DNA of 64,000 bases from Mangifera indica. Lineage: Eukaryota > Streptophyta > Magnoliopsida > Sapindales > Anacardiaceae. Below, piece after piece: positions 1 through 12,600 of this stretch. The stretch spans positions 20,186,928 to 20,250,927 of the forward strand of contig NC_058138.1 of NCBI RefSeq assembly GCF_011075055.1. The letters run 5' to 3'. Below the pieces are notes generated by a model that did not search any database, was not told where the DNA came from, and worked only from the letters and a program-made list of their open reading frames with translations. The position numbers were made by a program, and so were the translations under genes. Each line of letters starts with the position of its first letter. The stretch's first letter is position 1.

Positions 1-2564
1 AATAATACTCAATCATATAAAGATATGATCATATATATATATATATATATATTTATGTATAAAACATGTGTGCATGTGATCCGTTGTTTCTTATAATATT
101 CCAAACTGGAGATTCTAGATCTAAGGATTGGATAATACGAGGTTTATTTTTATTTTTTATTAAATTTTTGTAGTTCAATAATTTGATGGGTCATGCCCCT
201 CGATCATACATGTCAGAAAATTATTTAGTGGCTTTAGCAAGGACCAAGTTGCTTCTACGGTTCTATCCATTCATTTCAGCGACATTTAATTTTAAGCAAA
301 CAATTATAATTTTTTTTAAGCTATCCGCTTTTAAATTTGAATGAATATTAATTAGCACCTATGTTAATTTGTTAAATGTGTTGTAAAAATTGACGTGTTT
401 GACGTAATTGTTTAAATTAACATGTTTAATAAATGGGATAATGTATTAATTGATATATAATATAATTTACATAATAACCAATAAAGTGTGTTATGGTTTT
501 TTTATGTTTGATACAAAATAACCTAGTTAACGAAAGAATAATATATTATGTTGTGTTTAATACAACATGTTTAACCTGTTTAATCAAATAGGTTAACATT
601 GTTCTGTTATGTTAAAAGAATTATAATTTTTTAATTAAAATATAATTATATTTATTAATTTATATATTAAAATAATTTTAATTATTATTGAAAGTTAAAA
701 AGATACTTGGTAGGCTTAAATAGGAAGAGAATTTATTAGAACTACAAATAAAGATACAAGTTAAAGTGACTAAGCCCTACCCAATCTTCTTCATTATATT
801 GTTTTGTCATTTTATAAATAAATTAGGTTAAAAAACAATTATTGATAGCATGGGGCAGGAAGGCATCATCTGGCTGAATTTAGCACATGGTGCATGCATC
901 TTTCACCAATTTGCTAAAGCTAGTCCAAATTTTGATGTCAATCATGTCATTCTACTTGGGCTTGCCTTTCTCTTCCCTTCCCTTCCCATTATTTGGCTTT
1001 CATGTTTAGTAGCTTCTATTTCACCCTTAATACCTTCATAAAATCTCATGATCAACTAGGTAATTACTATTATTTAATTTAAACCCAAATTTAAAAATCA
1101 TAAAAGCTTATCAAGGGTACGAGTAATTACGAATTTGGCATACCCTTTTCATTTATCTTACAAATATCGGTTCGATTATCATTTTTACAAAATTTGATCA
1201 GAGAGAAATAAAATAACTAATTTATATTGGTCTAAACCTAAATTTTAAAATTCATGAAAGATAAGTAATCTTTGAAGGTTGAGGCTGTAAGAGAAGCCAT
1301 GTGCAAGAGAAGCCACCCACAGCTTCAAATGCAATCCTTTAAGGTTGAGGCTGCAAGAGAAGCCTTGTGTTAGTGTTGAACAGAGATGAAGTTGCATTAA
1401 GATACTATAAGACAATTTCAGTTCAGGTAGGTACAAGAGGAAATGGTTGAAAACTGAGACCTAAATATTTTTTAATTTTTCCTTGTTGAGTGGTCCTGTT
1501 TCAATTCCCCCAAATTATGTTTTATTGTGTCCAAGAGCCCAACTGCTAATCACCTTCTATATCAATTTATTTCAAAAATTTTATAAATTTTTTTCACGAT
1601 AAAGATTATATAAATTCAAAATTATAAAGTTATAGTAGAATTAGAATCTCGTTTTTATCGTTAACGACTATATATCAATAAACAATCTTTTAACAAACTC
1701 TCTCTCACTCATAAAACACTCATTGTTTTGAGAGAAACATTGATTATTAAAATTTTGTTAATATTAGATGAATATTGTTGCAACTGAGGCATTGAATGAG
1801 AAAACTAACTCGTCTAAAGTGATTATCTCAAAGCAAATGAATTCAATGTACCTAGATATATCAACAATCCACACTACATTGCTCTCTCATCACCTAAACA
1901 AAATAAAGGGACTCGATTAGCTATTCATGGTGAAGAACAATCACATGAAGTCTAACCCAAACACTACACCCAAGTGGGTATGTGATCATCTATCAACTCC
2001 CAAGGCATCGTTGCCACCTGACATTATGATTTTCCACTCAAGCGACATGGACGTCCACCCAGACCAAGAAATCTCTTTGTTCTGTTGGTATCTCTTGGAT
2101 GCTTTAAGACAATAAAGAATCGAGAAATGAGAAAGTGGAAAAAAAAATGAAAAATAGGTTAAAAAAGAAATATTTAAAGTAATTAAAATAAAAATATATT
2201 TTATTTATATTATTAAAGATATAATTAAATGATATATATTATACAAAATGATAAAAATAAATTTTAACTATATAAACTAAAAAAAATAGTTTTTTCAATC
2301 ATGGAGCGAACGATCCTGTATTTCATCAAAGGTTAGGTGGGAAATAGTGATTGTTAACTTATTCCAATTGTTACGTGAGGATAAATTCAGAAGTTTCTTG
2401 ATTCCTTCTTTCATACTAATTGCTTTTAATTTATTTAATTATATCTCAAAGATTATGCAATACTTTAACTAACTAGATAGCGTGTTGATTTTTGGGTTAA
2501 TAATTCTATATTGAAATATATATATATAATGACAAAAAAAAAAGTGTATTAATTAAAATAATAC

Positions 2565-2614
<50 letters not shown>

Positions 2615-3742
2615 TTTATTATATAAATATAACATATTTTTAATTTGATTTTATCTTTAAAAAAATTTTAAAATTTGAGATTGATCAAATGAGTTGATCA
2701 ACTTGGTCATGATTGGATAGATTAGACAACCGATTATGATAGGGTTACTTGATCAGATAGATTGCTTGATCAGTCAAATATATTATTTTATACCTTAACG
2801 GGGTGAATAAAATACTTAAAAACATTTTAAATATTTTATGTTTTAAATTTTATATATAAAAAAAAAAAAAAAAGTGAAACATAAAAATGAGTATTCTAAT
2901 TAATATCCCAAAATAAAATGTTTCTTTATAACCTTTTTAAAATTTGAGTGAACAAATTGCTTTGTCCCTTCAATGCTACTTAACAAAAAATTACATTTCT
3001 TACAAAATTATCAAGAATAAAAAAGTTTATAAATTTCTAAATAAAATAAATAATTTTAATTTTAAATCAATCACACCCCAACAAGAGGTATAGCAAATAT
3101 TATAGTAATATTAAATGTACCAATAAATTATACAAATTTATCAATATAACTGATATGATAATTTTTTATTAGGTGAATTTGAAATTAAAAAAAAAAGTAA
3201 TATTATATGCACGAATAATAACCTTATACACAATTATTGTTATGTCACAATATGATTGTGTATTGTTTTATACTAATTTAATATCATTTAATAATATGAT
3301 GATATATCGTTGTTTGTATATAAAGTTGCGTTTATTATTTATGTACATAGTTTTATTAAAAGAAAAAACATTAAAACTATACAAAATCACTTTAAGTATA
3401 TAAATCGGTATATATTGGTGTTATTAAATGATTGAGTGATTTTGAATTAAAAATAAAATAATAAACATATCATTTAGATACCCAAAAGTAAATACAAATA
3501 ATATTATTCAAAAAAATAAATAATGAAATCATTTAATCACAAATTAACACTTCAGTTTGTATAAATTATTTGCAAGCATTCGTTTATTCTAAATATCATA
3601 AGGTTATTATATCTATTAAACAGAAGAGGAAAGAACCAACTAGCTTAATTGGCATTTTCTTTTTTTATGAATATGTATAATGACAAAATTACAAAGTTAA
3701 TTACTAATTAGTAACCCAATACTAGGTTCGGACAGTGTAAAT
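1..3742. other. AT-rich intergenic region, no gene recognised
   Basis: No coding region with family resemblance is visible on either strand; the open frames are short and low-complexity. The stretch holds an (AT)n run near 35-52, a longer one at about 2568-2609, and a short imperfect direct repeat of a GGTTGAGGCTG(C/T)AAGAGAAGCC-like motif near 1275-1302 and 1342-1368. It lies downstream of the minus-strand CCX gene, so its right end probably contains that gene's 3' UTR and polyadenylation signals. Confidence 0.6.
2568..2609. repeat. (AT)n microsatellite
   Basis: An uninterrupted AT dinucleotide run of roughly 20 units, seen directly. It sits in non-coding DNA and is likely to vary in length between individuals. 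Confidence 0.9.
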
Positions 3743-5470
3743 TCAGTGAAGTTTTAGAAGACCAATAGCTCTGGCGAACCTTAGAAAAAGAAAACAAGAA
3801 TAAATGGCCAAAAGTCCACACCCCAAAAGCCTATCGAGCTTCATATTTTTTCTGGGCAAAATTACCAGAGCCCAGAGCAAACCTCCAATCAAAAAAGCTA
3901 CAGTCTCGTAGAGAGAAGGATCTTCAGGAATTTGATAAGCCGATGGGTATTCGGAATATGAAGAAAAAACAAGCGACATCCCCAGCCCCACCAGTGTGTT
4001 GAACATTGGCCCCGCATAGCAGCCTGATATCGCAATCTGTGCCCCATCAGCCCCACCATTCATCGCCATGGCAACGTTTGATATCAAGTCCCCAAGGGAA
4101 TTTCCCCACGCCAGAACAGTAAGACCGAGAACTGAAGGGCTTATTCCGACAATATTGCCGATTGAAACAAGTAAAGACACCAGTTCCTCTGCAGTGATAT
4201 ATGTCCATGTTACACTCATCAGAAACCCACCCGCCACCCATGGAAATAAACTTGTTTTTGGAGGGCCTGAGTTTTTGGTAGTGACATAGGCAAGATTTCC
4301 CAGAATTACTGCAATCACTCCTCCTGCCATGAATGTCACCAGGCTGACCCTGGAACCTGTGTTTTTTTCCCTTTGAGTGTTGTAGATTGCTGCCAGGAGA
4401 AGTGGCGCCAGTGTTGCCGAAATTACTGCATATGTTTTTGACCATTTCTCCTCACTAACAACTGGAATTGTCAGTCTTCTTGGCAAGTATAGAGGTAGCT
4501 CCAAAACGTTTAAGAGCTTGTGAATGTAATCAGAAAAAGATGAATTTTGCTCTTGATGATGGTGATTTTCCAGGCTGCTAGTTTTGATCTCCATTAAAAT
4601 TGGTTTTTCTTCATCTACATAACCAAGTAACGGTATGCCTCTCTCTAAAAAATCATCCTCACTCCTTGGAACATCATAGAGGGTCATATTTTTGCTCTCT
4701 TTACTTTTCTGATAAAAATATGAACCAGAAACTGCTGATATATAGATGAAGTATATAGAAACAAAAAGAATTGCGCCCAAAAAGCTGATTTTTCCAATAA
4801 GAATTATCAAAACAAGAGCTAGCAGAGTTGATAAAAAGAAGAGAGCATCTCTGATGAAGCTTGGCTTATCAACTGAAATCTCCTGAGAATTTGTCAAAAT
4901 ACTTATGACACCAACTACAACACTGGAGATGAAAAAGGCACCACCCAAAATACTGTTGAAACCAACATCTCCGTCGTTGGATCTCGTGAAGGAAACGATG
5001 CTGGCGAAGACATCAGAAGCCCCATTTCCGAGAGAAAGGAGAGTAATTCCGGCGATAGTTGGAGGGAGTCTCAGGATCCTGGAAAGGGTCTCTAAAGATG
5101 AACAGAAGTAATTGGCAGCTGTGTCTCCCATTAAATAGAACAAAACGAGAAGCCACAGAAGAAGCAGAGCGTAACCAAGAAAGGGAAATTCGCCACAAGT
5201 GCAGTAGAAGATTCTAAGATAGTTTATATAACCTTTTGGCTCGCAACCCACTTGAGACTTGACATATGTACACTTAGATTGGTAATCACTGTAGTCATGG
5301 AGGCCGGTGCAACCGTCGGCGACAAATTTTTGCCGGGGGAGTGAATTGAGTTGAATTGATTGGTGGGGAAAGATTGATGTTTTGAGAAAGAGAGAGAGCA
5401 GGAAGAGGAAGGAGATGTTGAGGAAAAGTAAGAGTTTCTTGGAATGAAAGATGGAGCTGAGGATTGCCAT
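3743..5470 (-). CDS. CCX: Cation/calcium exchanger (CCX family, Na+/Ca2+ exchanger superfamily)
   Basis: A single uninterrupted 575-codon frame, about the usual length for plant CCX proteins, most of which come from intronless genes. The family exchanges K+, Na+, Ca2+ or Mn2+ across vacuolar, ER or plasma membranes. An N-terminal hydrophobic segment (about residues 12-31) is followed by a Cys-rich stretch (Cys54, 67, 76, 90, 92). The two exchanger repeats are plain: GNGASD at 148-153 and GNSLGD at 456-461, each inside a hydrophobic hairpin. About a dozen membrane segments flank a hydrophilic loop near residues 250-330 with a His/Gln-rich patch. The first Met gives an immediate hydrophobic leader. 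Neighbours suggest no operon-like link. The family is confident; the ion and the membrane cannot be read from sequence. Confidence 0.95.
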   Translation of the reverse strand: MAILSSIFHSKKLLLFLNISFLFLLSLFLKTSIFPHQSIQLNSLPRQKFVADGCTGLHDYSDYQSKCTYVKSQVGCEPKGYINYLRIFYCTCGEFPFLGYALLLLWLLVLFYLMGDTAANYFCSSLETLSRILRLPPTIAGITLLSLGNGASDVFASIVSFTRSNDGDVGFNSILGGAFFISSVVVGVISILTNSQEISVDKPSFIRDALFFLSTLLALVLIILIGKISFLGAILFVSIYFIYISAVSGSYFYQKSKESKNMTLYDVPRSEDDFLERGIPLLGYVDEEKPILMEIKTSSLENHHHQEQNSSFSDYIHKLLNVLELPLYLPRRLTIPVVSEEKWSKTYAVISATLAPLLLAAIYNTQREKNTGSRVSLVTFMAGGVIAVILGNLAYVTTKNSGPPKTSLFPWVAGGFLMSVTWTYITAEELVSLLVSIGNIVGISPSVLGLTVLAWGNSLGDLISNVAMAMNGGADGAQIAISGCYAGPMFNTLVGLGMSLVFSSYSEYPSAYQIPEDPSLYETVAFLIGGLLWALVILPRKNMKLDRLLGCGLLAIYSCFLFLRFARAIGLLKLH

Positions 5471-6409
5471 TCAAACAAGGTTGAAGAGGAGATGTTAATG
5501 GTGATAATTTTGAGGAGAGAATTCCATAGTGTTGAACGAGTACCACTCTGCTGGGGAATGAGTTGTCTCTTCAGCCTAGTGTAGAAATGCTATGTGTTAA
5601 ATTGGGTACCAATGTGTCCCCTTATCCTTTTAGGTGTATTTGTTACTTTATCGTTAAATCAAATTCACACGTTTGTATAATATATAATTTTATTAAAATT
5701 ATATATATTTATAATAAATATTAATTTAAATACCAATATTATATATTATTGTTTTTAAAAAGTAGTTTAAATAATAAAGATATATAAATCTAAAATAAAA
5801 GGTTTAAATTTAAATTTTACCGATAGTATACTAAAAGTATATTTTTGATTAATCAATTTACTATCATAATATAATTAAATAATTTTAAATAAAATATAAA
5901 ATAATATCAAATTATATAATAATATAATATTATTAATATTTAAATTAATATTTATTATAATTATATATAATATTATTTTGTATATAAAATTTGCGGAGCA
6001 AGGAAGTGATGTTGACATTAGAGACCTCCTCCTGAGTTAAAAAAAATTGCAATATTACTGAAAAAGTTTAAGGAGCATACATGCTCGCAGCTTGGTAGGG
6101 AAGACTTAAAATTATTATCAGATGAGAAAAATACGAGACAATCAGACACTTTCTACAGCATAACATTTGTTATTAGCTAGTAATTATACAAGTATAAACA
6201 GTTTGTCTCTGATACAAGAGTTGGTATTTTCTTTAAGAGCAGGATTCTAAAATATAAGCTTTCACAAGGACTTATAAAATTAGCTTAATTAAAATCAATA
6301 TATTTCTAAAATGGGAAAGAATAAAGCTAATGGTGTAGGGTGGAATTTAGCTATGGATTTGATCGTTAATGAGGGCCTACATTAAGATGGATGATTGTGT
6401 TTAGAAGAA
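5471..6409. other. CCX upstream region with AT-rich inverted repeat
   Basis: This contains the promoter side of the minus-strand CCX gene, but no specific box can be assigned. About 5677-5751 and 5921-5987 are near-complementary AT-rich arms (the core TTTAAATTAATATTTATTATAA occurs inverted on both sides), suggesting a small foldback element of about 310 bp. No coding region is seen. Confidence 0.45.
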
Positions 6410-7200
6410 GGCAAAGGACTTTTTCCCACCCAAAGTATGCAGTATTTCTAAGTTTTCACCCTTTAATTTTGAAAATCTTATTTATTCATTTATGAGTAGT
6501 TAAAGTTAATGAAACTCTAACTCTTTAAAATTTTATCTCATTCTCCCCCTTAAACTCATAAAACTAACAATTTCATCTCTTGGTTAAGTTTTAAAAAATA
6601 ATATTTTTCCTCTAGGGTTTAATTTTCAAACTCCAGTGCTATTGTCAGCGACCTCTTCTCCAATGATCTCTCTTCTTTTATCTGGATCTCCGAATGATGT
6701 CAATTAAATTTGAGAAAACGAAGATCTTGTCTTCGTCTAGAAAACGAATATCTCGTCTTCGTCTGAAAAAATAAGCGTTTGCTTTATCTTCTTCTAGGAA
6801 GATGCTCATTTTCTTAGACAAAGATGAGATTTTGTTTTTTTCTTTTCAATTTCAATCAACGTCAGTCGGAGGTCTAAGTGACAAGAGAAAGACTGTTACA
6901 GGGAGAGAAAGTGTCAAGAGGGAGAGGTTGCTAATGCTAATGCTACAATTTGAAAACTAAACTCTAAAGGAGAAAATATCATTTTTTAAAACTTAGTCTA
7001 AAGAGGAAATGATTAGTTTTTAAAGTGTAAGAAGAGAAAATAAAATAAAATTTAAGTTTATTTTTAATATTGCATAAAAAAATAATAATTTTACCTTTAA
7101 AACTAATAGATTTAACGTTCATGAGTGGATAAATGAAATTTTCAAAATTAAGGAAGAGGAATTGGGACAATAATATATTTTGGGTGGGAATAAGTCTTTG
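6410..7200. mobile_element. Foldback transposon (Mutator-like family, copy 1)
   Basis: The left end reads GGCAAAGGACTTTTTCCCAC and the right end is its near reverse complement (GTGGGAATAAGTCTTTG), with longer complementary arms inside. At least four relatives with the same ends lie in this window (17079, 18136, 35245/39497, 46344). No transposase frame is present, so it is non-autonomous. I could not find a clean target duplication for this copy. The Mutator-like assignment rests on the 9-10 bp target duplications of its relatives. Confidence 0.75.
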
Positions 7201-9646
7201 GAGAAATGGGAAAGAGCGTTAATTGTTTTAAGTTTCTGGAAGACAATGATGAAGTTCCAAGGACGTCTGGGTGAATATTGTGTGGTTTAATTTCAAATGG
7301 CAATCTTCATTTGTGTTCATTCATTGCAAAGTTTCAGCCTGGATTTGTAAGTACGTTTAATAGGTTCAGTCGACGAAGCTTCCTTTCACCAGAAAATATA
7401 TTCTTGAGGAAGAGAGGTCAATTTATAAGTTAATTACAGACAGATTTAACACAGGCCACTTAGTTTTATAATAATCAAGAGTGATTGACATTTTTAAACA
7501 GTCTCAATCAATGAATGCATAAGTAGCTTTTTTCCACCTAAAATTTAAAGTTGTTGACGGAAAATGACGTTGACACTGAAGCAAGGAATTAAATTACTGC
7601 ACTGCCCCTTACTATACTGTCTTTTCTTTTTGTTCTCCTTCGCCAGTTCTTTATCATCTTCTCCCTCCCCCTCTCTCCTTCACCACGTCTTTCTTCTGCT
7701 TCAATTTTTTTTTTTTTTTGGCGATATGGCCAATTGTGACCGGGGCAATTCTACCCTCATTTTTTGCACCACCACAGGCCATATTGATCGTACCGGGCCC
7801 TTAGGCTGCAAACTAGCTAAGTCAAGCTAAACAAGGTCTGACTCCTTTTGGATTGGTCAAGGCTCAGACTTGACTTGGGTTCACCGAATTCGCTTAATTA
7901 AATATTTATATTTGGCTTGCTTAGTAATTTTACTGTTTATAATTTACTTGCATTAACTCAAGTTTACACAAGATATTCATCTCGGCTTGGTTATTAAGCT
8001 CGGTTTTGGGATCGTATCTTAGCCTTGTTTCAAACTCTGGATTATTCAAATATACAATAATTAGTATCGTATGCAACTTGCTTAAATTTTTATTTCATTT
8101 AGAAAGTCGTGCTTGTTTTGCTCAACCCATATTCGGGTTTAGGCTCATGATTGTTTTTCGTTTAAAACCCAAGCTCACATTCATGTTTATGTTCGTTTCA
8201 GGGTAAACTCAATTCGGACTCGTTTCATACTTGAATAAACTCGTTTTAAATCTAACTCTACTTTGGAATTAGACCTACGAACTAACTCGATATGTTCTAT
8301 TAAAAATAATAAAAAAATAAAAATAATTTTAAAAAATAATAAAATAATAAAACATTAAAAAAAATGTAAAATGTATATAATTTTATTGACAGTAAAAACA
8401 TGCAAACTCTGTTGAGGGTTTGCAAAGGCACGACCCAAAGGACTCTGGGTTGTGCCACATACCCTAACATGTTGGTGGCCTAGCTTGGCCCAACCTCTAG
8501 ACATGGTGATCTATTGCCAAAGCCGGCTTGCCAGAACCCACTCCCATTTCTACACCTAATTCTCAGGCATTTCTAGGGAAGCTAAACTCCTTATAGAAAA
8601 TTAGGCTGTGCGTTGTAGAGTTAGGGGGCTGTAAATTTCCATAACCAAACTCTGTTGCCTTCGAGTTCAAAGCAACACTTCTTGTTCTCCACCCTTGCCT
8701 ACATCTGCCAACATCTCATTTTCGCTTCTCATAATGAATTTGGTATCAAAAATTTGAGCACTCTTTCCAAATCTTTCCGATAGTGTACAAAGCAGCTTAC
8801 CGACGGTTTCAAGTTTCAACTTTCTTTTGGGAGGACAAAAAATAAATAAATAAATAAAACGTTTTGAAAATGAAATTGACCTGTTAATACGTTGGAGAAA
8901 GAAGACGTGTATGCTAATGTATAGATTAGGTCCATAAATCTGGCCCAATAAATGGAAGCCAGAAGAGCCACTTAAAGCACTTGATTAATTAAGTTAATAT
9001 GAAATGCTTTGAAAACTTACCAAGAATAAGGAACTTGCAGAGGCGAAATCCCTAAGGTACAACTCAAAATCTGCAAAAGGTGAAGACCACATCCAACTGA
9101 AAACTTTTATCCTTAATAAATAGAAAATCCACTGAAGCTAAAAAGATTTCATTCCCTAAATATATTTAAGCAAACATACAAACATCTCTTGGGCAAACAA
9201 ACATCCCTCTACTACCAGTGACGCCACTGCTAACCCTTATTGTATGCTGTGTATCAAATGCAAAATCAATAAATATCCCCGGCCATGTTATAATACTAAG
9301 GCAGTTATAACATAACATTTCAATTTTGCGAGAGCAAAATTATAGTAAATGTGATCTTCATAGCATTTACCCTTCACACATTAACCATAGTAGTGACATA
9401 ATTCATTCCTAATGGTTAAGAAGTACACATCAAGGTTGCTGTTCAATTGATATCAGCATGCTACTAAGTTGGAGGCCTAGGAGCCACTATCATACAGAAG
9501 AGAAGTATACCCTGAATGAAAAGGCCTAGAATGACAGCAAAATACTATAATCACCATTCAATGACTAGTTTGTTAACAACCCAAATGATGAATCCTGCCT
9601 GATGTCGGTGTCTTATTATCTACATCATTTTAAGCACAAGGCGAGG
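7201..9646. other. Intergenic region with degraded repeats
   Basis: No host gene is recognised. 7560-7830 is open but pyrimidine-rich and low in complexity. About 7835-8280 is rich in GACTTGA/GCTCAAGCTCG-like words, as in the degraded repeat at 29862-30158. 8428-8456 forms a short perfect hairpin (GGCACGACCCA / TGGGTTGTGCC) inside another repeat-like patch. The right end should contain the 3' UTR of the minus-strand EMSY-LIKE gene. Confidence 0.45.
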
Positions 9647-12600
9647 TCAAGGTGTATCTTCATCACCTTGCACATCGAGGAAAGAGACTCCCATTCTGAC
9701 AGATTTCATCTGACCAAAAGCCTCACTATGATAGCCATGAAACCCACCTGCCTGTCTATAGAAGTTGCAGTGTGCCTCAATTCCCTGTCCATTTCCAGGA
9801 TGCTCCTTGTGGGAGTGGTAGTGATGTTGCATTTCGTAGGGCGGCTCATCTAGAAATTTAAAATTGTCCATGAGCTTATATGACAGGTCAAAGAGAATAC
9901 CAAGAAGATTATAGAAATAAGAGACTTACCATCTGAAACATCAGCAAGTTTACCAAGTGCATCTAAGAGAGCTCTTTCATGCTCCTACAAACATTTTCAA
10001 ATTTACACAGCATCACTAATTGTGAGGAATAGAAAATCCAATCAGCCTCTTATAAAACAGATAATAATTGATGCAAACAGAATAACATAATATGGATTGT
10101 ACAAAAGAGGGGATTGAGCATAGATACTCTTAGGGTTAACTTTGCCTCTTCAATTTGAACTGGGTTAGGGTTTTTTGTACCATAGATTGTCCTCTCCACC
10201 TGCCAGATGCAAAGATTTCAGAGATTTCAACAGAAACGAACTTCTAAAGAGAATAAATGTGTATTTACGCTAAAACACTCAACATACTCGTACTACAGAG
10301 AAAAAGTTCATCAAAGTGATCCTCCACCAGACAAAACTTGTGAGAATTTTTCTGGTTGGTATAATCCAATACAGAAGAATCTTAGTGCATAACAGAGCTC
10401 AGTGGCTAAGATGAAACCATAATTTCTAAAGAATTTGCTTTCATTTGTTTAGTATCCAAGAATTATTAGCCCTTTAAAACCAGGTTCATATAGGCATTGT
10501 CTAGTGTCAAAGCCCAACTATTTCCCTGCACAAACAGTGCAGCCTTAGGTGCTAGCTTCTTCTCTTTTAAGCTTGACATAATCCATGGGTTGAAACACAC
10601 AATATCTTATAGAAGTGACAGAAGTCTTTCAGTAAATTGAGCACCTTTACTTAGACAATCGGCAGTAATAAAATTAAATTTTCTAGCACGTCCAGTATCT
10701 TTTAGAGGCGCAATTGAAGAGTCAAGTACCTTGACTCTCTAAAATGACAAGGCTAAAACTAATTAATGTCAGCACAATTTCAATTGAAATATGGTCCACG
10801 AAAGTAGAGCATAGCTTTTCAAAAGGAGTTATGAGATCAAACATACTATTATAATCATGCAACCATGTAGAGAACACACTCGGTTCTACATACAAGAAAC
10901 AGGATATCCAAAGGTAGTATACTTTAACTTCACCCATTTGTTTCCCTATAAATGCTTTAGTACAATAATACTCTATATAAGAAATGTTGGTAATACAAAT
11001 TCCTGCACTAGACGAGGTGGAAGACACTGCTGCATGGGCATGTGCTATAAACATGGAACTAGGAATCTATTTATGCAGCTGCTGCAGATGGTTGTGACAC
11101 ATATACAGATGTGCACTATAAGGTGACAGATGGAGGCGAACAAAGCAATCTCTCATCTATAATAGAACAACATTTTTGGCACAGTATATAAAGATGAGAG
11201 TTAACTGACTGTAGAGAAGCTACAAAGGGTGAATTGAGCTAGAAACAGAATAGAATCCACAAAACATCAAGACTCATGAGTTGTGAACTTCTACTTTACC
11301 CATTATGCTGCTCCAATTTGCCTATCATCCATATTGTTAAAAGAAAGAAAAAAGAAATTATTGTTTCTTTTCAACAAAAATTTAAAAAAAAAAAGGAAAT
11401 ATGCTGGTAATAACACATCCGGGACCAGGCTCTATAGAAGTTGGAGCTGCCAGATAAGGTGACAAAATCTAATATTTGGAATATGCATCAAGCTAATAAC
11501 TAAGATTTGCATACAATGAGAAAAAGAGTGAGTACATTTTGGAATTCCTAAGCATATTCAAAAAGAATTCCAAGCCTTGTTTTATGGAGACAAGAATCCC
11601 CACGAACTTCCCTATATGCCTCTGAAGGTTATTAAGAAAACTATTCGAGGGATTTTCCTCCAAAACAAATGTTGATAATGGAAAAAGAAAGACTACTAAT
11701 ATAGAATGTGAAACTTGTAACATAAAGGGTGCAACACACAAAATAATCAATTGATAGGTAATCATTCACATAAAAGGGTGAAACACACAGAACTCATAAC
11801 ATTAAATGGTATCGATACTGGTCTAGTATTATACAGATCTCAACTTAATCATACTGACCCAGATAACATTTGACCAATTCATGCTCGTACCATGTCTTAT
11901 GTTAAATAAAGTTATAGCATCAATAGAAATCAACCAAGCTGTACCACCAAGATTGGTATAATCCAAATATCATGACTGACACTAAAATAATGGAAAACAC
12001 TATAAAAACTATATGGCAAAATGCCAATCTTGAAGACAACAAAAGTTCCAATCCTACTCAAAGCTCTCAAAGTTCATCCAATTTCACATAGATATCTGAT
12101 TTTCATAGCCTATTTCCATAATTCTAATGAATTCAATTTTTATACTTTTTACCAATTGCAATCCTAAAAATCGTGTGAAAAGAGTTTTTTTCCATATATC
12201 ATTTGAATGTATGGGTTTAGCCACATGATAAATGAACAATATTAACTTTACAAAGCTCTCAGGAAATGGTCCAAGGTCCAAATTCGGTAGATCACAACAT
12301 ACGTATGACATTGCAAAATAGGATATAAATTCTTACTTTTTTTACATCCAAGATTTTTTTTGTTGAATCACAAACCAACTCCATTGAAATTTTAATATAT
12401 CAGTAACTCATGAAATCAGACAACTAACATTTCAGTCTCACCTTGTGAATAAGCTTATCTGTTGCACGGATCTCAATTACTTGGGATCTTTTCTTAACGT
12501 CAGGTGCATGAATACCTTTCTTTGATTGAAATTTCCCCAGTACTTTTCGTTTGCCATCAGATGGTGCCTGATTATTATGATTAACTATCTTCATAGACTG

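Noticed and set aside
846..1041. Possible microRNA-like stretch (GGGGCAGGAAGGCATC...)
   Set aside because: I could not match it to a known plant miRNA, nor find a complementary arm nearby forming a hairpin.
4047..4445. 132-codon minus-strand frame inside the CCX gene
   Set aside because: A shifted-frame shadow of CCX. CCX has full-length motif support in its own frame.
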